From: JAVJUS01 sp040220455
GTDB taxonomy: Bacteria; Pseudomonadota; Alphaproteobacteria; DSM-16000; Inquilinaceae
Assembly: GCA_040220455.1 (NCBI GenBank)
Contig: JAVJUS010000142.1
Location: 1-64,000 of the forward strand
Direction: 5' to 3'
Length of the DNA: 64,000 nt
This document shows, one piece after another, positions 18,386 through 25,619 of the stretch. The first letter of the stretch is position 1, and each line of letters opens with the position of its first letter. A model generated the notes under the pieces. It did not search any database. It had not been told where the DNA came from and worked only from the letters and a program-made list of their open reading frames with translations. The position numbers were made by a program, and so were the translations under genes.

Positions 18386-18461
18386 TGATCCTGATACTCG
18401 CGTTGATTATGGAGGTCGCGGCCAGCCGCGATACGGTGTGTCATCCCTCGGAGCACCGGCA

Positions 18462-18559
18462 GGAGCCGCATCACCCTGCCCGCGCTTCGGGCCGCCGATC
18501 CCGCCCGAGCCGACCGGGCACCGAGGTCACGGCCCGAACGGGCACGGGTGGTGCGGCTC
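18462..18559 (+). repeat. Long imperfect inverted repeat in the ubiA leader
   Basis: GGAGCCGCATCACCCTGCCC at 18462-18481 is nearly the reverse complement of CGGGCACGGGTGGTGCGGCT at 18539-18558, with a ~57-base loop. It would form a large stem in the transcript leading to ubiA, whose start is 160 bp downstream. No T-run follows and no known riboswitch family is apparent. The rest of the 420-bp gap 18300-18719 shows nothing else that I recognise. Confidence 0.5.
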
Positions 18560-18719
18560 TCCTTTCGGCGCCGGCGTTCCGGCGCACACCGTTCGGGGGT
18601 GCCCTGGGCGCGCTGCCCGCAGGGGCCGTGCATCCGGGGTGCTCTCGACAGGGCCCCATCGGCGCCCCGGCGTCGGCAAGCACTTGCACCCCGGCCCCGG
18701 TCGGGCGATTTTCCCGCGC

Positions 18720-19640
18720 ATGAGCGCGGACGCCAGCGACATCCCCGCCGACAGCTGGATCGACCGGCGCGCCCCGGCGCCTTGGCGCCCCTACATGCGC
18801 CTGATGCGCCTGGACCGGCCGATCGGCACCTGGCTGCTGCTGCTGCCGTGCTGGTGGGGCCTGGCGATGGCGCCCCGACCGGCCGGTTTCGGGGCGGGCG
18901 ATCTCGCCTTCGCGATCCTGTTCGCCATTGGCGCCATCATCATGCGCGGCGCCGGCTGCACGCTGAACGACATCCTGGACCGCGACTTCGACGCCATGGT
19001 CGCGCGCACCCGCGGCCGCCCGATCCCGAGCGGCGCGGTCAGCGTGCGCGGCGCGGCGATGTTCCTGGTCGCGCTCCTGCTCGCCGGGCTCGCCGTCCTG
19101 CTCCAGTTCAACTGGCCGACGATCCTGGTCGGGGCGGCCTCGCTGCTGCTGGTCGGGCCCTATCCGCTGATGAAGCGGATCACCTGGTGGCCCCAGGCCT
19201 GGCTGGGGCTGACTTTCAACTGGGGCGCCCTGGTCGGCTGGACGGCGGTCACGGGCTCGCTCGACTGGCCGGCGGCGATCCTCTACGCCGGCGGCATCGT
19301 CTGGACGCTGGGCTACGACACGATCTACGCCCATCAGGACAAGGAGGACGACCAGCTCATCGGCGTGAAGTCGAGCGCGCTGGCACTCGGCTCGGTCAGC
19401 AAGCCCTGGGTCGCCGCCTTCTACGCCGTCGCGCTCGCCCTGGTCGCCGCGGCCGGGCTCGCCGCCGGGCTGCATCCGGCCTTCCTGGCCGGGATTGCCG
19501 TCGCCACGGCGCTGTCGGCGACGCTGGTATGGGGCTGGTCGCCGGATGACGGGCGGGACTGCCTGGCCCGCTTCAAGGCGAACCGGGACATCGGGCTGAT
19601 CGTCGCCGCCGCCCTGCTCGCCGGCCGCGCGCTGGCATGA
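18720..19640 (+). CDS. ubiA: 4-hydroxybenzoate polyprenyltransferase
   Basis: A 306-residue membrane prenyltransferase of ubiquinone synthesis, attaching the polyprenyl tail to 4-hydroxybenzoate. The first Asp-rich motif is NDILDRDFDAMVARTRGRPI (about 82-101) and the second is DTIYAHQDKEDD (about 200-211); both are intact. LMRLDRPIGTWLLLLPCWWG near the N-terminus is the classic UbiA signature. ATG 18720 (MSADASDIPADSW) is chosen since the frame upstream lacks conserved residues. It overlaps the downstream methyltransferase gene as ATGA and is divergent from rsmE. Confidence 0.96.
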   Translation: MSADASDIPADSWIDRRAPAPWRPYMRLMRLDRPIGTWLLLLPCWWGLAMAPRPAGFGAGDLAFAILFAIGAIIMRGAGCTLNDILDRDFDAMVARTRGRPIPSGAVSVRGAAMFLVALLLAGLAVLLQFNWPTILVGAASLLLVGPYPLMKRITWWPQAWLGLTFNWGALVGWTAVTGSLDWPAAILYAGGIVWTLGYDTIYAHQDKEDDQLIGVKSSALALGSVSKPWVAAFYAVALALVAAAGLAAGLHPAFLAGIAVATALSATLVWGWSPDDGRDCLARFKANRDIGLIVAAALLAGRALA

Positions 19641-20332
19641 GCGCGAGCGCGCCGCCCGGGGCGCCCGACCCGTCGACGGAGGCAGGCCGCGCCGCCCTTA
19701 TCCGGGGCTGGACGGCCGTCGAGCGAGCGCCGCTCGTACCCGAGATCGCGCTCCATCTGGCGACCGAGGTGACACCCCTGTGGGAAGCGACCGAGGCGAC
19801 GCTCGCCCGGACCGGCCTGCCACCGCCCTACTGGGCCTTCGCCTGGGCGGGCGGACAGGCGCTCGCCCGCCACCTGCTCGACCGGCCGGAGATCGCGGCC
19901 GGCCGGCGCGTGCTGGATCTGGCGGCCGGCGGCGGCATCGCGGCCATCGCCGCGGCCCGGGCCGGCGCCGCGGCCGTGACGGCGAGCGAGATCGACGCCT
20001 TCGCGCTCACCGCGCTGCGGCTCAACGCGACCCTCAACGGGGTCCGGGTCGAGACCGTGGCCGCCGACCTGACCGCCCCGGACGCCCCGATCGTCCCCGC
20101 CGACCTGCTGCTGGCCGGCGACGTCTGCTACGAAAAGCCGATGGCCGACCGCGTGCTCGCCTTCCTGCGGGCCCGCGCGGCGGCCGGCGCGACGGTGCTG
20201 ATCGCCGACCCGGGCCGGGCCTATCTGCCGGCGTCCGGGCTCGAGCCCCTCGCGGCCTTCGACGTGCCGGTCCCGACGGATATCGAGGACCGCCCCGTCC
20301 GGCGCACGACGGTCTATCGGCTGCTCGCCTGA
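19637..20332 (+). CDS. Class I SAM-dependent methyltransferase (ETFB-lysine/PrmA-like)
   Basis: A 231-residue Rossmann-fold methyltransferase. The SAM loop is VLDLAAGGGIAAIAAA (about 92-107), and SEIDAFALTALRLNATLN carries the acidic residue that binds the ribose. The N-terminal LHLATEVTPLW and PPYWAFAWAGGQALAR match the ETFB-lysine-methyltransferase/nicotinamide-N-methylase-like group. LAGDVCYEK takes the place of the catalytic-loop motif. It is coupled to ubiA by an ATGA overlap, but nothing shows a role in ubiquinone synthesis. A protein-lysine substrate is likely by family; the exact target is not known. Confidence 0.85.
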   Translation: MSASAPPGAPDPSTEAGRAALIRGWTAVERAPLVPEIALHLATEVTPLWEATEATLARTGLPPPYWAFAWAGGQALARHLLDRPEIAAGRRVLDLAAGGGIAAIAAARAGAAAVTASEIDAFALTALRLNATLNGVRVETVAADLTAPDAPIVPADLLLAGDVCYEKPMADRVLAFLRARAAAGATVLIADPGRAYLPASGLEPLAAFDVPVPTDIEDRPVRRTTVYRLLA

Positions 20333-20390
20333 GGGGGCAGGAGGGCGGATCGGCTTGACCGGCCGGTGCGGCCGGGCCACCTTCCACACA

Positions 20391-20488
20391 GGACGACACG
20401 CCGGGGTGTCCGCCCGACGGGGCCGGACTGAGATCACACCCGACGAACCTGACCTGGATCATGCCAGCGGAGGGAGCTCGCGTCGTCC
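20391..20488 (+). promoter_or_regulatory. TPP riboswitch (THI element)
   Basis: The thiamine pyrophosphate aptamer is readable end to end: P1 arms GGACGAC (20391-20397) and GTCGTCC (20482-20488); GGGGTGTCC; ACTGAGATCACACCC; GAACCTGACCTGGATCATGC; and CAGCGGAGGGAG. It lies upstream of thiM. The AGGGAGCT at 20471-20478 can pair with AGCTCCCT at 20545-20552, and the TCCCT within the latter can instead pair with the thiM ribosome-binding site AGGGA (20571-20575). That gives a translational off-switch consistent with TPP repression. Confidence 0.94.
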
Positions 20489-20583
20489 CGCCGGTCCCTC
20501 GGGGCCGGTGTCCGGAGCCGGCGGATCACCGCCGCCCGCCCGGAAGCTCCCTTCGCCACACGATTGCGCGAGGGACGCCGCCG

Positions 20584-21435
20584 ATGACCCCGTCCGCCAC
20601 CGCCCGCCCCGATCCGGACCCCGCCGCGAACGACGGCGCGGCGCCCGGCGCGATCCCGACCGACGCGCTGGCCCGCCTGCGCGCGGAGAGCCCGCTGGTC
20701 CACAACATCACCAACCATGTCGTGATGGAGCCGACGGCCAACGCCCTGCTGGCGATCGGCGCGGCGCCGGCGATGCTGCACTCGGTCGACGAGGTCGAGG
20801 CCTTCACGCCGCTGGCGGGCGCGCTCGTCGTGAATATCGGGACGTTCGAGAGCGCCTGGCTCGCCGGCATGAAGCTCGCCATCGCCGCGGCGCGGTCGCA
20901 CGGGATCCCCTGGGCGCTCGACCCGGTGGCGCTGTTCGCCAGCCCCTATCGTACGGCGGCGGCGGCCGATCTCGCCCGACGCGGCCCGGCGGTGATCCGC
21001 GCCAACGCCTCGGAGGTCCTGGCCCTCGCCGGGGCCGCCGGCGCCGGCGGGCGCGGGCCCGATTCGACCCACGACGCCGAGGCCGCGCTCGACGCCGGGC
21101 GTGACCTGGCGCGGGAGACGGGCGCCGTCGTCGCCATCACCGGCGCCACCGACTACGTGCTCGACGCCGAGCGCTTGGTCGCGATCGAGGGCGGGGACGC
21201 GCTGATGGCCCGGGTGACCGGCACCGGCTGCACGGCCACGGCCCTGGTCGGCGCCTTCCTGGGCGCGGGGCTGGCGCCGTTCGAGGCGGCGTGCAGCGGC
21301 CTGGCATCCCTGGCGGCGGCCGGGGAGCAGGCGGCTGCCGTGGCGGCGGGCCCGGGCTCCCTGCCGGTGGCGCTGCTCGACCATCTCTACCACCTGGACC
21401 AGGCCGCCATCGACGGCCGGGCGCGGGCGGCATGA
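20584..21435 (+). CDS. thiM: Hydroxyethylthiazole kinase
   Basis: A 283-residue kinase that phosphorylates 4-methyl-5-(2-hydroxyethyl)thiazole, a salvage route to the thiazole half of thiamine. SPLVHNITNHVVMEPTANAL near residue 40 is the family signature; WALDPVA, RANASEVLALAG, and the nucleotide/anion-hole motif VTGTGCTATAL (about 211-221) are all present. ATG 20584 has an AGGGA ribosome-binding site 8 bp upstream, which the TPP riboswitch can mask. An N-terminal stretch of about 30 Ala/Pro/Asp-rich residues precedes the domain. It overlaps thiE as ATGA. Confidence 0.95.
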   Translation: MTPSATARPDPDPAANDGAAPGAIPTDALARLRAESPLVHNITNHVVMEPTANALLAIGAAPAMLHSVDEVEAFTPLAGALVVNIGTFESAWLAGMKLAIAAARSHGIPWALDPVALFASPYRTAAAADLARRGPAVIRANASEVLALAGAAGAGGRGPDSTHDAEAALDAGRDLARETGAVVAITGATDYVLDAERLVAIEGGDALMARVTGTGCTATALVGAFLGAGLAPFEAACSGLASLAAAGEQAAAVAAGPGSLPVALLDHLYHLDQAAIDGRARAA

Positions 21436-22133
21436 CCGGCGCGCGCGTCCGGCCGGCCCCGCCACGCCCCGGGCGCCGGGTTATCGACCTGTCGGTCATG
21501 CTGGTCACCGACCCGGTCCAGTGCGCCGGGCGCGGCATCGCGGCGACTGTGACCGAGGCCGTCGCGGGCGGGGCGACTTGCATTCAGCTCCGCGACAAGA
21601 CCGCGGACGACGCCGAGCTGACCGAGCTCGCCCGCGAATTGATGGCGGCGCTGGCGGGCACCGGCGTCGCGCTGATCGTCAACGACCGGCTCGCGGTCGC
21701 CCAAGCGGCGGGCGCCGACGGCCTGCATGTGGGCCAGGGCGACGGACGCCCGGCGGAGGCCCGGGCGCGGCTGGGCGCGGCGGCGATCATCGGCGTCTCC
21801 GCCCATGACGAGGTGGAGCTGGCGGCGATCGACCCGGCGGTCGTCGACTATGTCGGCACCGGGCCCCTGCGCGCCACGAAGACCAAGCCGGACCACGAGC
21901 CGCCGCTGGGCCCGGCGCGGCTGGCCGCGCTCAGAGCCCTCGCCCCCGTGCCGATGGTCGCCATCGGCGGCGTCACGGCCGAGGACGCGCCGGCGCTGAT
22001 CGGCGCAGGGATCGACGGCCTCGCGGTCGTCTCGGCGATCTGCGCGGCCGACGACCCCCGCGCCGCCGCCCGCCGCCTGGCCGAGGCCGTGGCCGCGGCC
22101 CGCGCCGCCAAGACCCCGGGAGAGAGCCGATGA
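21432..22133 (+). CDS. thiE: Thiamine-phosphate synthase
   Basis: A 233-residue TIM-barrel enzyme joining HMP-pyrophosphate and thiazole phosphate to thiamine phosphate. The pyrophosphate- and Mg-binding sites are visible: CIQLRDKTADDAEL (about 55-68), LIVNDRLAVAQAAGADGLHV with GQGD after it, and GTGPLRATKTKPDHEPPLG (about 142-160). The phosphate-binding loop is VAIGGVTAEDAP. It is translationally coupled on both sides (ATGA overlaps with thiM and thiD). The first ~17 residues are Arg/Pro-rich and outside the domain. Confidence 0.95.
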   Translation: MTGARVRPAPPRPGRRVIDLSVMLVTDPVQCAGRGIAATVTEAVAGGATCIQLRDKTADDAELTELARELMAALAGTGVALIVNDRLAVAQAAGADGLHVGQGDGRPAEARARLGAAAIIGVSAHDEVELAAIDPAVVDYVGTGPLRATKTKPDHEPPLGPARLAALRALAPVPMVAIGGVTAEDAPALIGAGIDGLAVVSAICAADDPRAAARRLAEAVAAARAAKTPGESR

Positions 22134-22954
22134 CCCGCATTCCCAACGTCCTGACGATCGCCGGCTCCGACCCGGGCGGCGGCGCCGGCATCCAGGCCGA
22201 CCTCAAGGCATTCTCCGCGGCCGGCGCCTATGGCTGCGCCGTCATCACGGCGCTGACGGCGCAGAACACCTGCGGCGTCTCGGGCATCCACCTGCCCCCG
22301 GCCGACTTCGTCGCCCGGCAGCTCGACACCCTGTTCGAGGACATCGACATCGACGCGGTGAAGATCGGCATGATCGCCACGGCGGCGATCGCGGGCACGG
22401 TCGCCGACGCGCTCGCCCGCCACGCGGCGGGGCCGATCGTGCTCGACCCGGTGATGGTGGCCAAGGGCGGCGACCGGCTGCTCGACACCGCCGCGGTGGC
22501 GGTCCTGCGCGACCGGCTGCTGCCCATGGCCGCGGTGATCACGCCCAACCTGCCCGAGGCGGGCGTCCTGCTCGACCGCCCGGCGCCGGAGGATGCCGAG
22601 GGCATGGCGGCGGCGGCCGAGGCGCTGGCCGCGTTCGGCCCGCGGGCGGTGCTGCTCAAGGGCGGGCACCTGGCGGGCGACACGTCGCCGGATCTGCTGT
22701 GGGTCGACGGGGCGGCCCACTGGCTGCCCGGCCGGCGGATCGACACGCCGAACACCCACGGCACCGGTTGCACGCTGTCCTCCGCCATCGCCGCCCGGCT
22801 GCCGGTGGCGCCGGATCTCGTGACCGCCGTGCGCGCGGCCAAGCTCTACGTCGCCGGGGCCATCGCCCATGCCGACCGGCTGTCGGTCGGCCACGGCCAC
22901 GGCCCGACCCATCATTTCCACGCCCTCTGGCCCGAGGAGACCGCGACCTCATGA
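22130..22954 (+). CDS. thiD: Hydroxymethylpyrimidine/phosphomethylpyrimidine kinase
   Basis: A 274-residue ribokinase-fold enzyme that phosphorylates HMP and then HMP-P, feeding ThiE. NVLTIAGSDPGGGAGIQADL at the N-terminus binds the pyrimidine; TALTAQNTCGV, DAVKIGMIA, VLDPVMVAKGGDRLL and the anion hole NTHGTGCTLSSAIAA (about 207-221) are all intact. It sits in the thiM-thiE-thiD-tenA operon with ATGA overlaps on both sides, so it is under the TPP riboswitch. Confidence 0.96.
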   Translation: MTRIPNVLTIAGSDPGGGAGIQADLKAFSAAGAYGCAVITALTAQNTCGVSGIHLPPADFVARQLDTLFEDIDIDAVKIGMIATAAIAGTVADALARHAAGPIVLDPVMVAKGGDRLLDTAAVAVLRDRLLPMAAVITPNLPEAGVLLDRPAPEDAEGMAAAAEALAAFGPRAVLLKGGHLAGDTSPDLLWVDGAAHWLPGRRIDTPNTHGTGCTLSSAIAARLPVAPDLVTAVRAAKLYVAGAIAHADRLSVGHGHGPTHHFHALWPEETATS

Positions 22955-23685
22955 CCGCCGACGCCTCCCCCCTCTCCACGCCGCCCGTTTCCGTGACCGA
23001 CGGCGCCCCCGACGGCGGCTGGAGCGCCGAGACCTGGCGGCGCACCGCCGGGCTGCGCGCGCAAATCCACGCCCTGCCGTTCAACCGGGGCCTCGCCGAC
23101 GGCACGCTGGCGGTCGAGACCTTCCAGGGCTACGTGCTGCAGGATTCGCTCTACCTCGCCCAGTTCGGCCGGGCCCTGGCGATCGCCGCCGGCCGGGCGC
23201 CGGACGCCGACGACATGCTGCGCTTCGCCGGCAGCGCCCAGGGCGCCATCGCCGTGGAGCGGGCGCTGCACGAGCGCTACTTCGCCGAATTCGGGCTGAG
23301 CGCGGAGGCCGTCGCCGCGGCCGAGCCGTCGCCGACCTGCCTCGCCTATACGAGCTTCCTGATCGCGACGGCTTTCCAGGCGAGCTATGCCGAGCTCGTC
23401 GCGGCGCTGCTGCCGTGCTTCTGGATCTACCGCGACGTGGGCCGGGCGATCGACGCCACGGCCGCAGCCGACAATCCCTTCCGCGCCTGGATCGACACCT
23501 ATGCCGACGAGGCGTTCAGCGAGTCCGTCGATGCCGTGATCGCCGCGGCCGACCGCATCGCCGGGCGCGAGGACCCGGACACGGTCGCCGCCATGCACGC
23601 GGCCTTCGCCCGCTCGGCCCAGTACGAATGGATGTTCTGGGACGCCGCCTGGCGCCACGAGGGCTGGCCGGTCGCGGCCGCTTGA
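22951..23685 (+). CDS. tenA: TenA-family aminopyrimidine aminohydrolase
   Basis: A 244-residue all-helical TenA protein, which in the thiamine salvage pathway hydrolyses aminopyrimidine breakdown products to HMP. The likely catalytic cysteine is C130 in SPTCLAYTSFL, and the conserved glutamate lies in QYEWMFWDAAW near the C-terminus. LPFNRGLADGTL and FQGYVLQDSLYL match the family N-terminus. It is the last gene of the riboswitch-controlled operon and overlaps thiD as ATGA. The palindromic repeat begins 16 bp after its stop. A TenA_E-type variant cannot be excluded. Confidence 0.93.
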   Translation: MTADASPLSTPPVSVTDGAPDGGWSAETWRRTAGLRAQIHALPFNRGLADGTLAVETFQGYVLQDSLYLAQFGRALAIAAGRAPDADDMLRFAGSAQGAIAVERALHERYFAEFGLSAEAVAAAEPSPTCLAYTSFLIATAFQASYAELVAALLPCFWIYRDVGRAIDATAAADNPFRAWIDTYADEAFSESVDAVIAAADRIAGREDPDTVAAMHAAFARSAQYEWMFWDAAWRHEGWPVAAA

Positions 23686-23700
23686 CAGGCCCGGACCCGT

Positions 23701-23842
23701 CGTAGATCGGTCGAGCGTCAGCGAGCCCGACGGTACCGGCGGTCGGCCCCGTCCGTGCCCGTCGGGTTCGCTTCGCTCAGCCGACCTACCAGCACCGTCC
23801 CGTAGGTCGGTCGAGCGTCAGCGAGCCCGACGGCACCGGCTA
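23701..23842. repeat. Palindromic element, one full and one half copy
   Basis: A full unit runs from CGTAGATCGGTCGAGC at 23701 to the inverted arm CGCTCAGCCGACCTAC ending at 23789. A second left arm starts at 23801 (100-bp period) and breaks off at about 23842. It is the same family as at 1-318 and 37.2 kb. It fills the convergent gap between tenA (plus) and the minus-strand membrane protein gene. Confidence 0.88.
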
Positions 23843-23858
23843 GGACATCACGCCGCCG

Positions 23859-24611
23859 TCAGATCGTCATCGTCCGCGTGAACCGGGCGCCGGGGCCGAC
23901 TTCCAGGGTCTCGGCCTGGCGCAGGGCGCCGCCGTTCTGGTCGCGGCCCTCGAGCGTCAGGGTGTGGGTCCCGGGCGCGATGTCGTCGAGCGAGAAGCCG
24001 ACGCCGTCGGCCGCGATCTCGCCCCTGATGGTGCCGTCGAGCAGCACCGTCACCGGGCCCCGGGCGCGGGCACGCTCGAGCTCCAGGCGCAGGCTCGCCG
24101 GCTCACGCTCCTCGCGGGCCTTGCGCACCCGCTCGGCCGGGTCGCGGATGTTGAGCCGGGTCAAGATGCGGAAGATGCCGTCGCTGCCGCCGGCGATCAG
24201 CAGGGCGGTCAGCACCTGGCCGCCGAAGGTCGGCTCCGGCGACATGTCGGTGGTCAGGGCCGCCAGCACCGCGCTGACGATGTCCAGGCCGAAGCTCCAG
24301 AAGAACACGAAGGCGAGCACGACGACGATCGGCGTCTTGACGCCCCGCCCCTCGAAATGGCGCACGAAGATCCGCCAGTTGAACAGCGGGGTCAGCGCCG
24401 CCTCGAAGATGATCGAGAGCACCAGGAAGACGAAAAGGACCGTGCCGATCGCCGTCAGCGTCTCGTCGTCGATCGGCGCGAACTGCGCCGCCGCCGCCGC
24501 GCCCGGAAGCAGGAGCACGAGCAGGGCCAGCGCGGCGCCGGCCGCCATGGCGAGGCGGCGCGGCGCGCCGTCGGGCGCTCTCGGGTGCCGATCCATCGCG
24601 GCCTCCGTCAT
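23859..24611 (-). CDS. Hypothetical inner-membrane protein with C-terminal PEGA-like domain
   Basis: A 250-residue protein. Four hydrophobic segments are visible: a signal-like helix (about 19-41), then about 55-76, 91-118 and a weaker one near 127-143. The C-terminal 70 residues form a soluble beta-rich domain (VTVLLDGTIRGEIAADG, LDDIAPGTHTLTLEGRD) with the GTHTLTL pattern of PEGA-like surface domains. A basic linker (RVRKAREEREPASLRLELE) separates the two. It stands alone between the repeats and the cyclotransferase-like gene. I recognise no named family. Confidence 0.75.
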   Translation of the reverse strand: MTEAAMDRHPRAPDGAPRRLAMAAGAALALLVLLLPGAAAAAQFAPIDDETLTAIGTVLFVFLVLSIIFEAALTPLFNWRIFVRHFEGRGVKTPIVVVLAFVFFWSFGLDIVSAVLAALTTDMSPEPTFGGQVLTALLIAGGSDGIFRILTRLNIRDPAERVRKAREEREPASLRLELERARARGPVTVLLDGTIRGEIAADGVGFSLDDIAPGTHTLTLEGRDQNGGALRQAETLEVGPGARFTRTMTI

Positions 24612-24753
24612 ATCCTTCGCCCGCCGGCCGTCTTCCTAGGCGTTGCCCCAGGGATCGCCCGGGCGCCACCAATGACGGTTCGTTGAAGACGAGCGTAGTC
24701 GTCGCGCCTGAAAGAAGCAATATTTCGAAATTCTATGGAAATTATTCATTTTG

Positions 24754-25452
24754 CTACCGGCCTGTCGGCACGGCGTCGCCCGTCAGACGCTCGGTGCGCT
24801 GGCGCCGCGTCACCGGGCAGCTGACATTCTGCAGGATGAAGGGGTCGAGCGCCGCGTCCGGCGCGAGTCGGTCACGCGCCCGGGCCAGCACCGCCTCCTG
24901 GTCCTCGGCCGGGCCTGCGCGGTTCTCCGCCGCCACCGCCGCCAGCGCGATCGGCCCGTCCGGGCCGGCGAGCGCGCCGCGCCGGCCGAGATAGGCGAAG
25001 GCACTCTCCACCCGGCCGACGCCTTCGGCCTCGAGCGCGATGCCGTCGAGCCGGGCGAAGCGGTAGTTGGCCGCGCCCTCGGTCGCGTGCATGCGCGTGA
25101 GCTGCGCCTCGGTCAGCCAGGTGACGGAGACAGTGACGGCCGTGCCCGGCCGCCGCGCGAGCACCGCCGGCACCGCGCCATAGGCTGTGAACTGGGCGCC
25201 GTACACGATATCGTGATCGGCGAGCCGGGCGAGCGTCACCGGCACGACGGTCCCTTCGGGCCAGCCGGCGAACTTCCGCGCGAGCTGCTCGGGCGACCGG
25301 TTGGAGCCGTAGCCGATCACCGGGATCCGCCCGAGCCGGTCGAGCCGGTCGAGCCCGTCATACGGCACCGCCCGTCCGTCCACGTATACGAAGGACGCGG
25401 TCGGGATGCGATAGGGATAGCCCTTGGCCAGCGCGAGGCGGTCGGCGGTCAT
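24754..25452 (-). CDS. Gamma-glutamylcyclotransferase-fold protein
   Basis: A 232-residue protein. IPVIGYGSNRSPEQLARKF (about 50-68) is the substrate loop YGSN typical of the gamma-glutamylcyclotransferase (BtrG/GGCT) fold, and WLTEAQLTRMHATEG carries the family's conserved glutamate region. The rest (FAYLGRRGALAGPDG; FILQNVSCPVTRRQRTERL) is specific to a proteobacterial subgroup of unknown substrate. ATG 25452 (MTADRLALAKGY) is chosen; a longer frame overlaps the divergent transporter gene. Its 302-bp downstream region contains an AT-rich stretch (24700-24760). The exact reaction is not known. Confidence 0.75.
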   Translation of the reverse strand: MTADRLALAKGYPYRIPTASFVYVDGRAVPYDGLDRLDRLGRIPVIGYGSNRSPEQLARKFAGWPEGTVVPVTLARLADHDIVYGAQFTAYGAVPAVLARRPGTAVTVSVTWLTEAQLTRMHATEGAANYRFARLDGIALEAEGVGRVESAFAYLGRRGALAGPDGPIALAAVAAENRAGPAEDQEAVLARARDRLAPDAALDPFILQNVSCPVTRRQRTERLTGDAVPTGR

Positions 25453-25619
25453 GAGCACCAAGGTCGGCGCCCGGCCGCCGCTTGCCAAGGGGCTCGCGGC
25501 GCGCCGCGACGCGCCGGCGGCGTTTCGCCCTCGCCGCGTACCGCCCTTGCCCCGGCGCGCCCGAGCCGGTAGAGACCCGGCATGAGGATCCTGCACCCTT
25601 CGCATGCGCGGGCCGCCGC

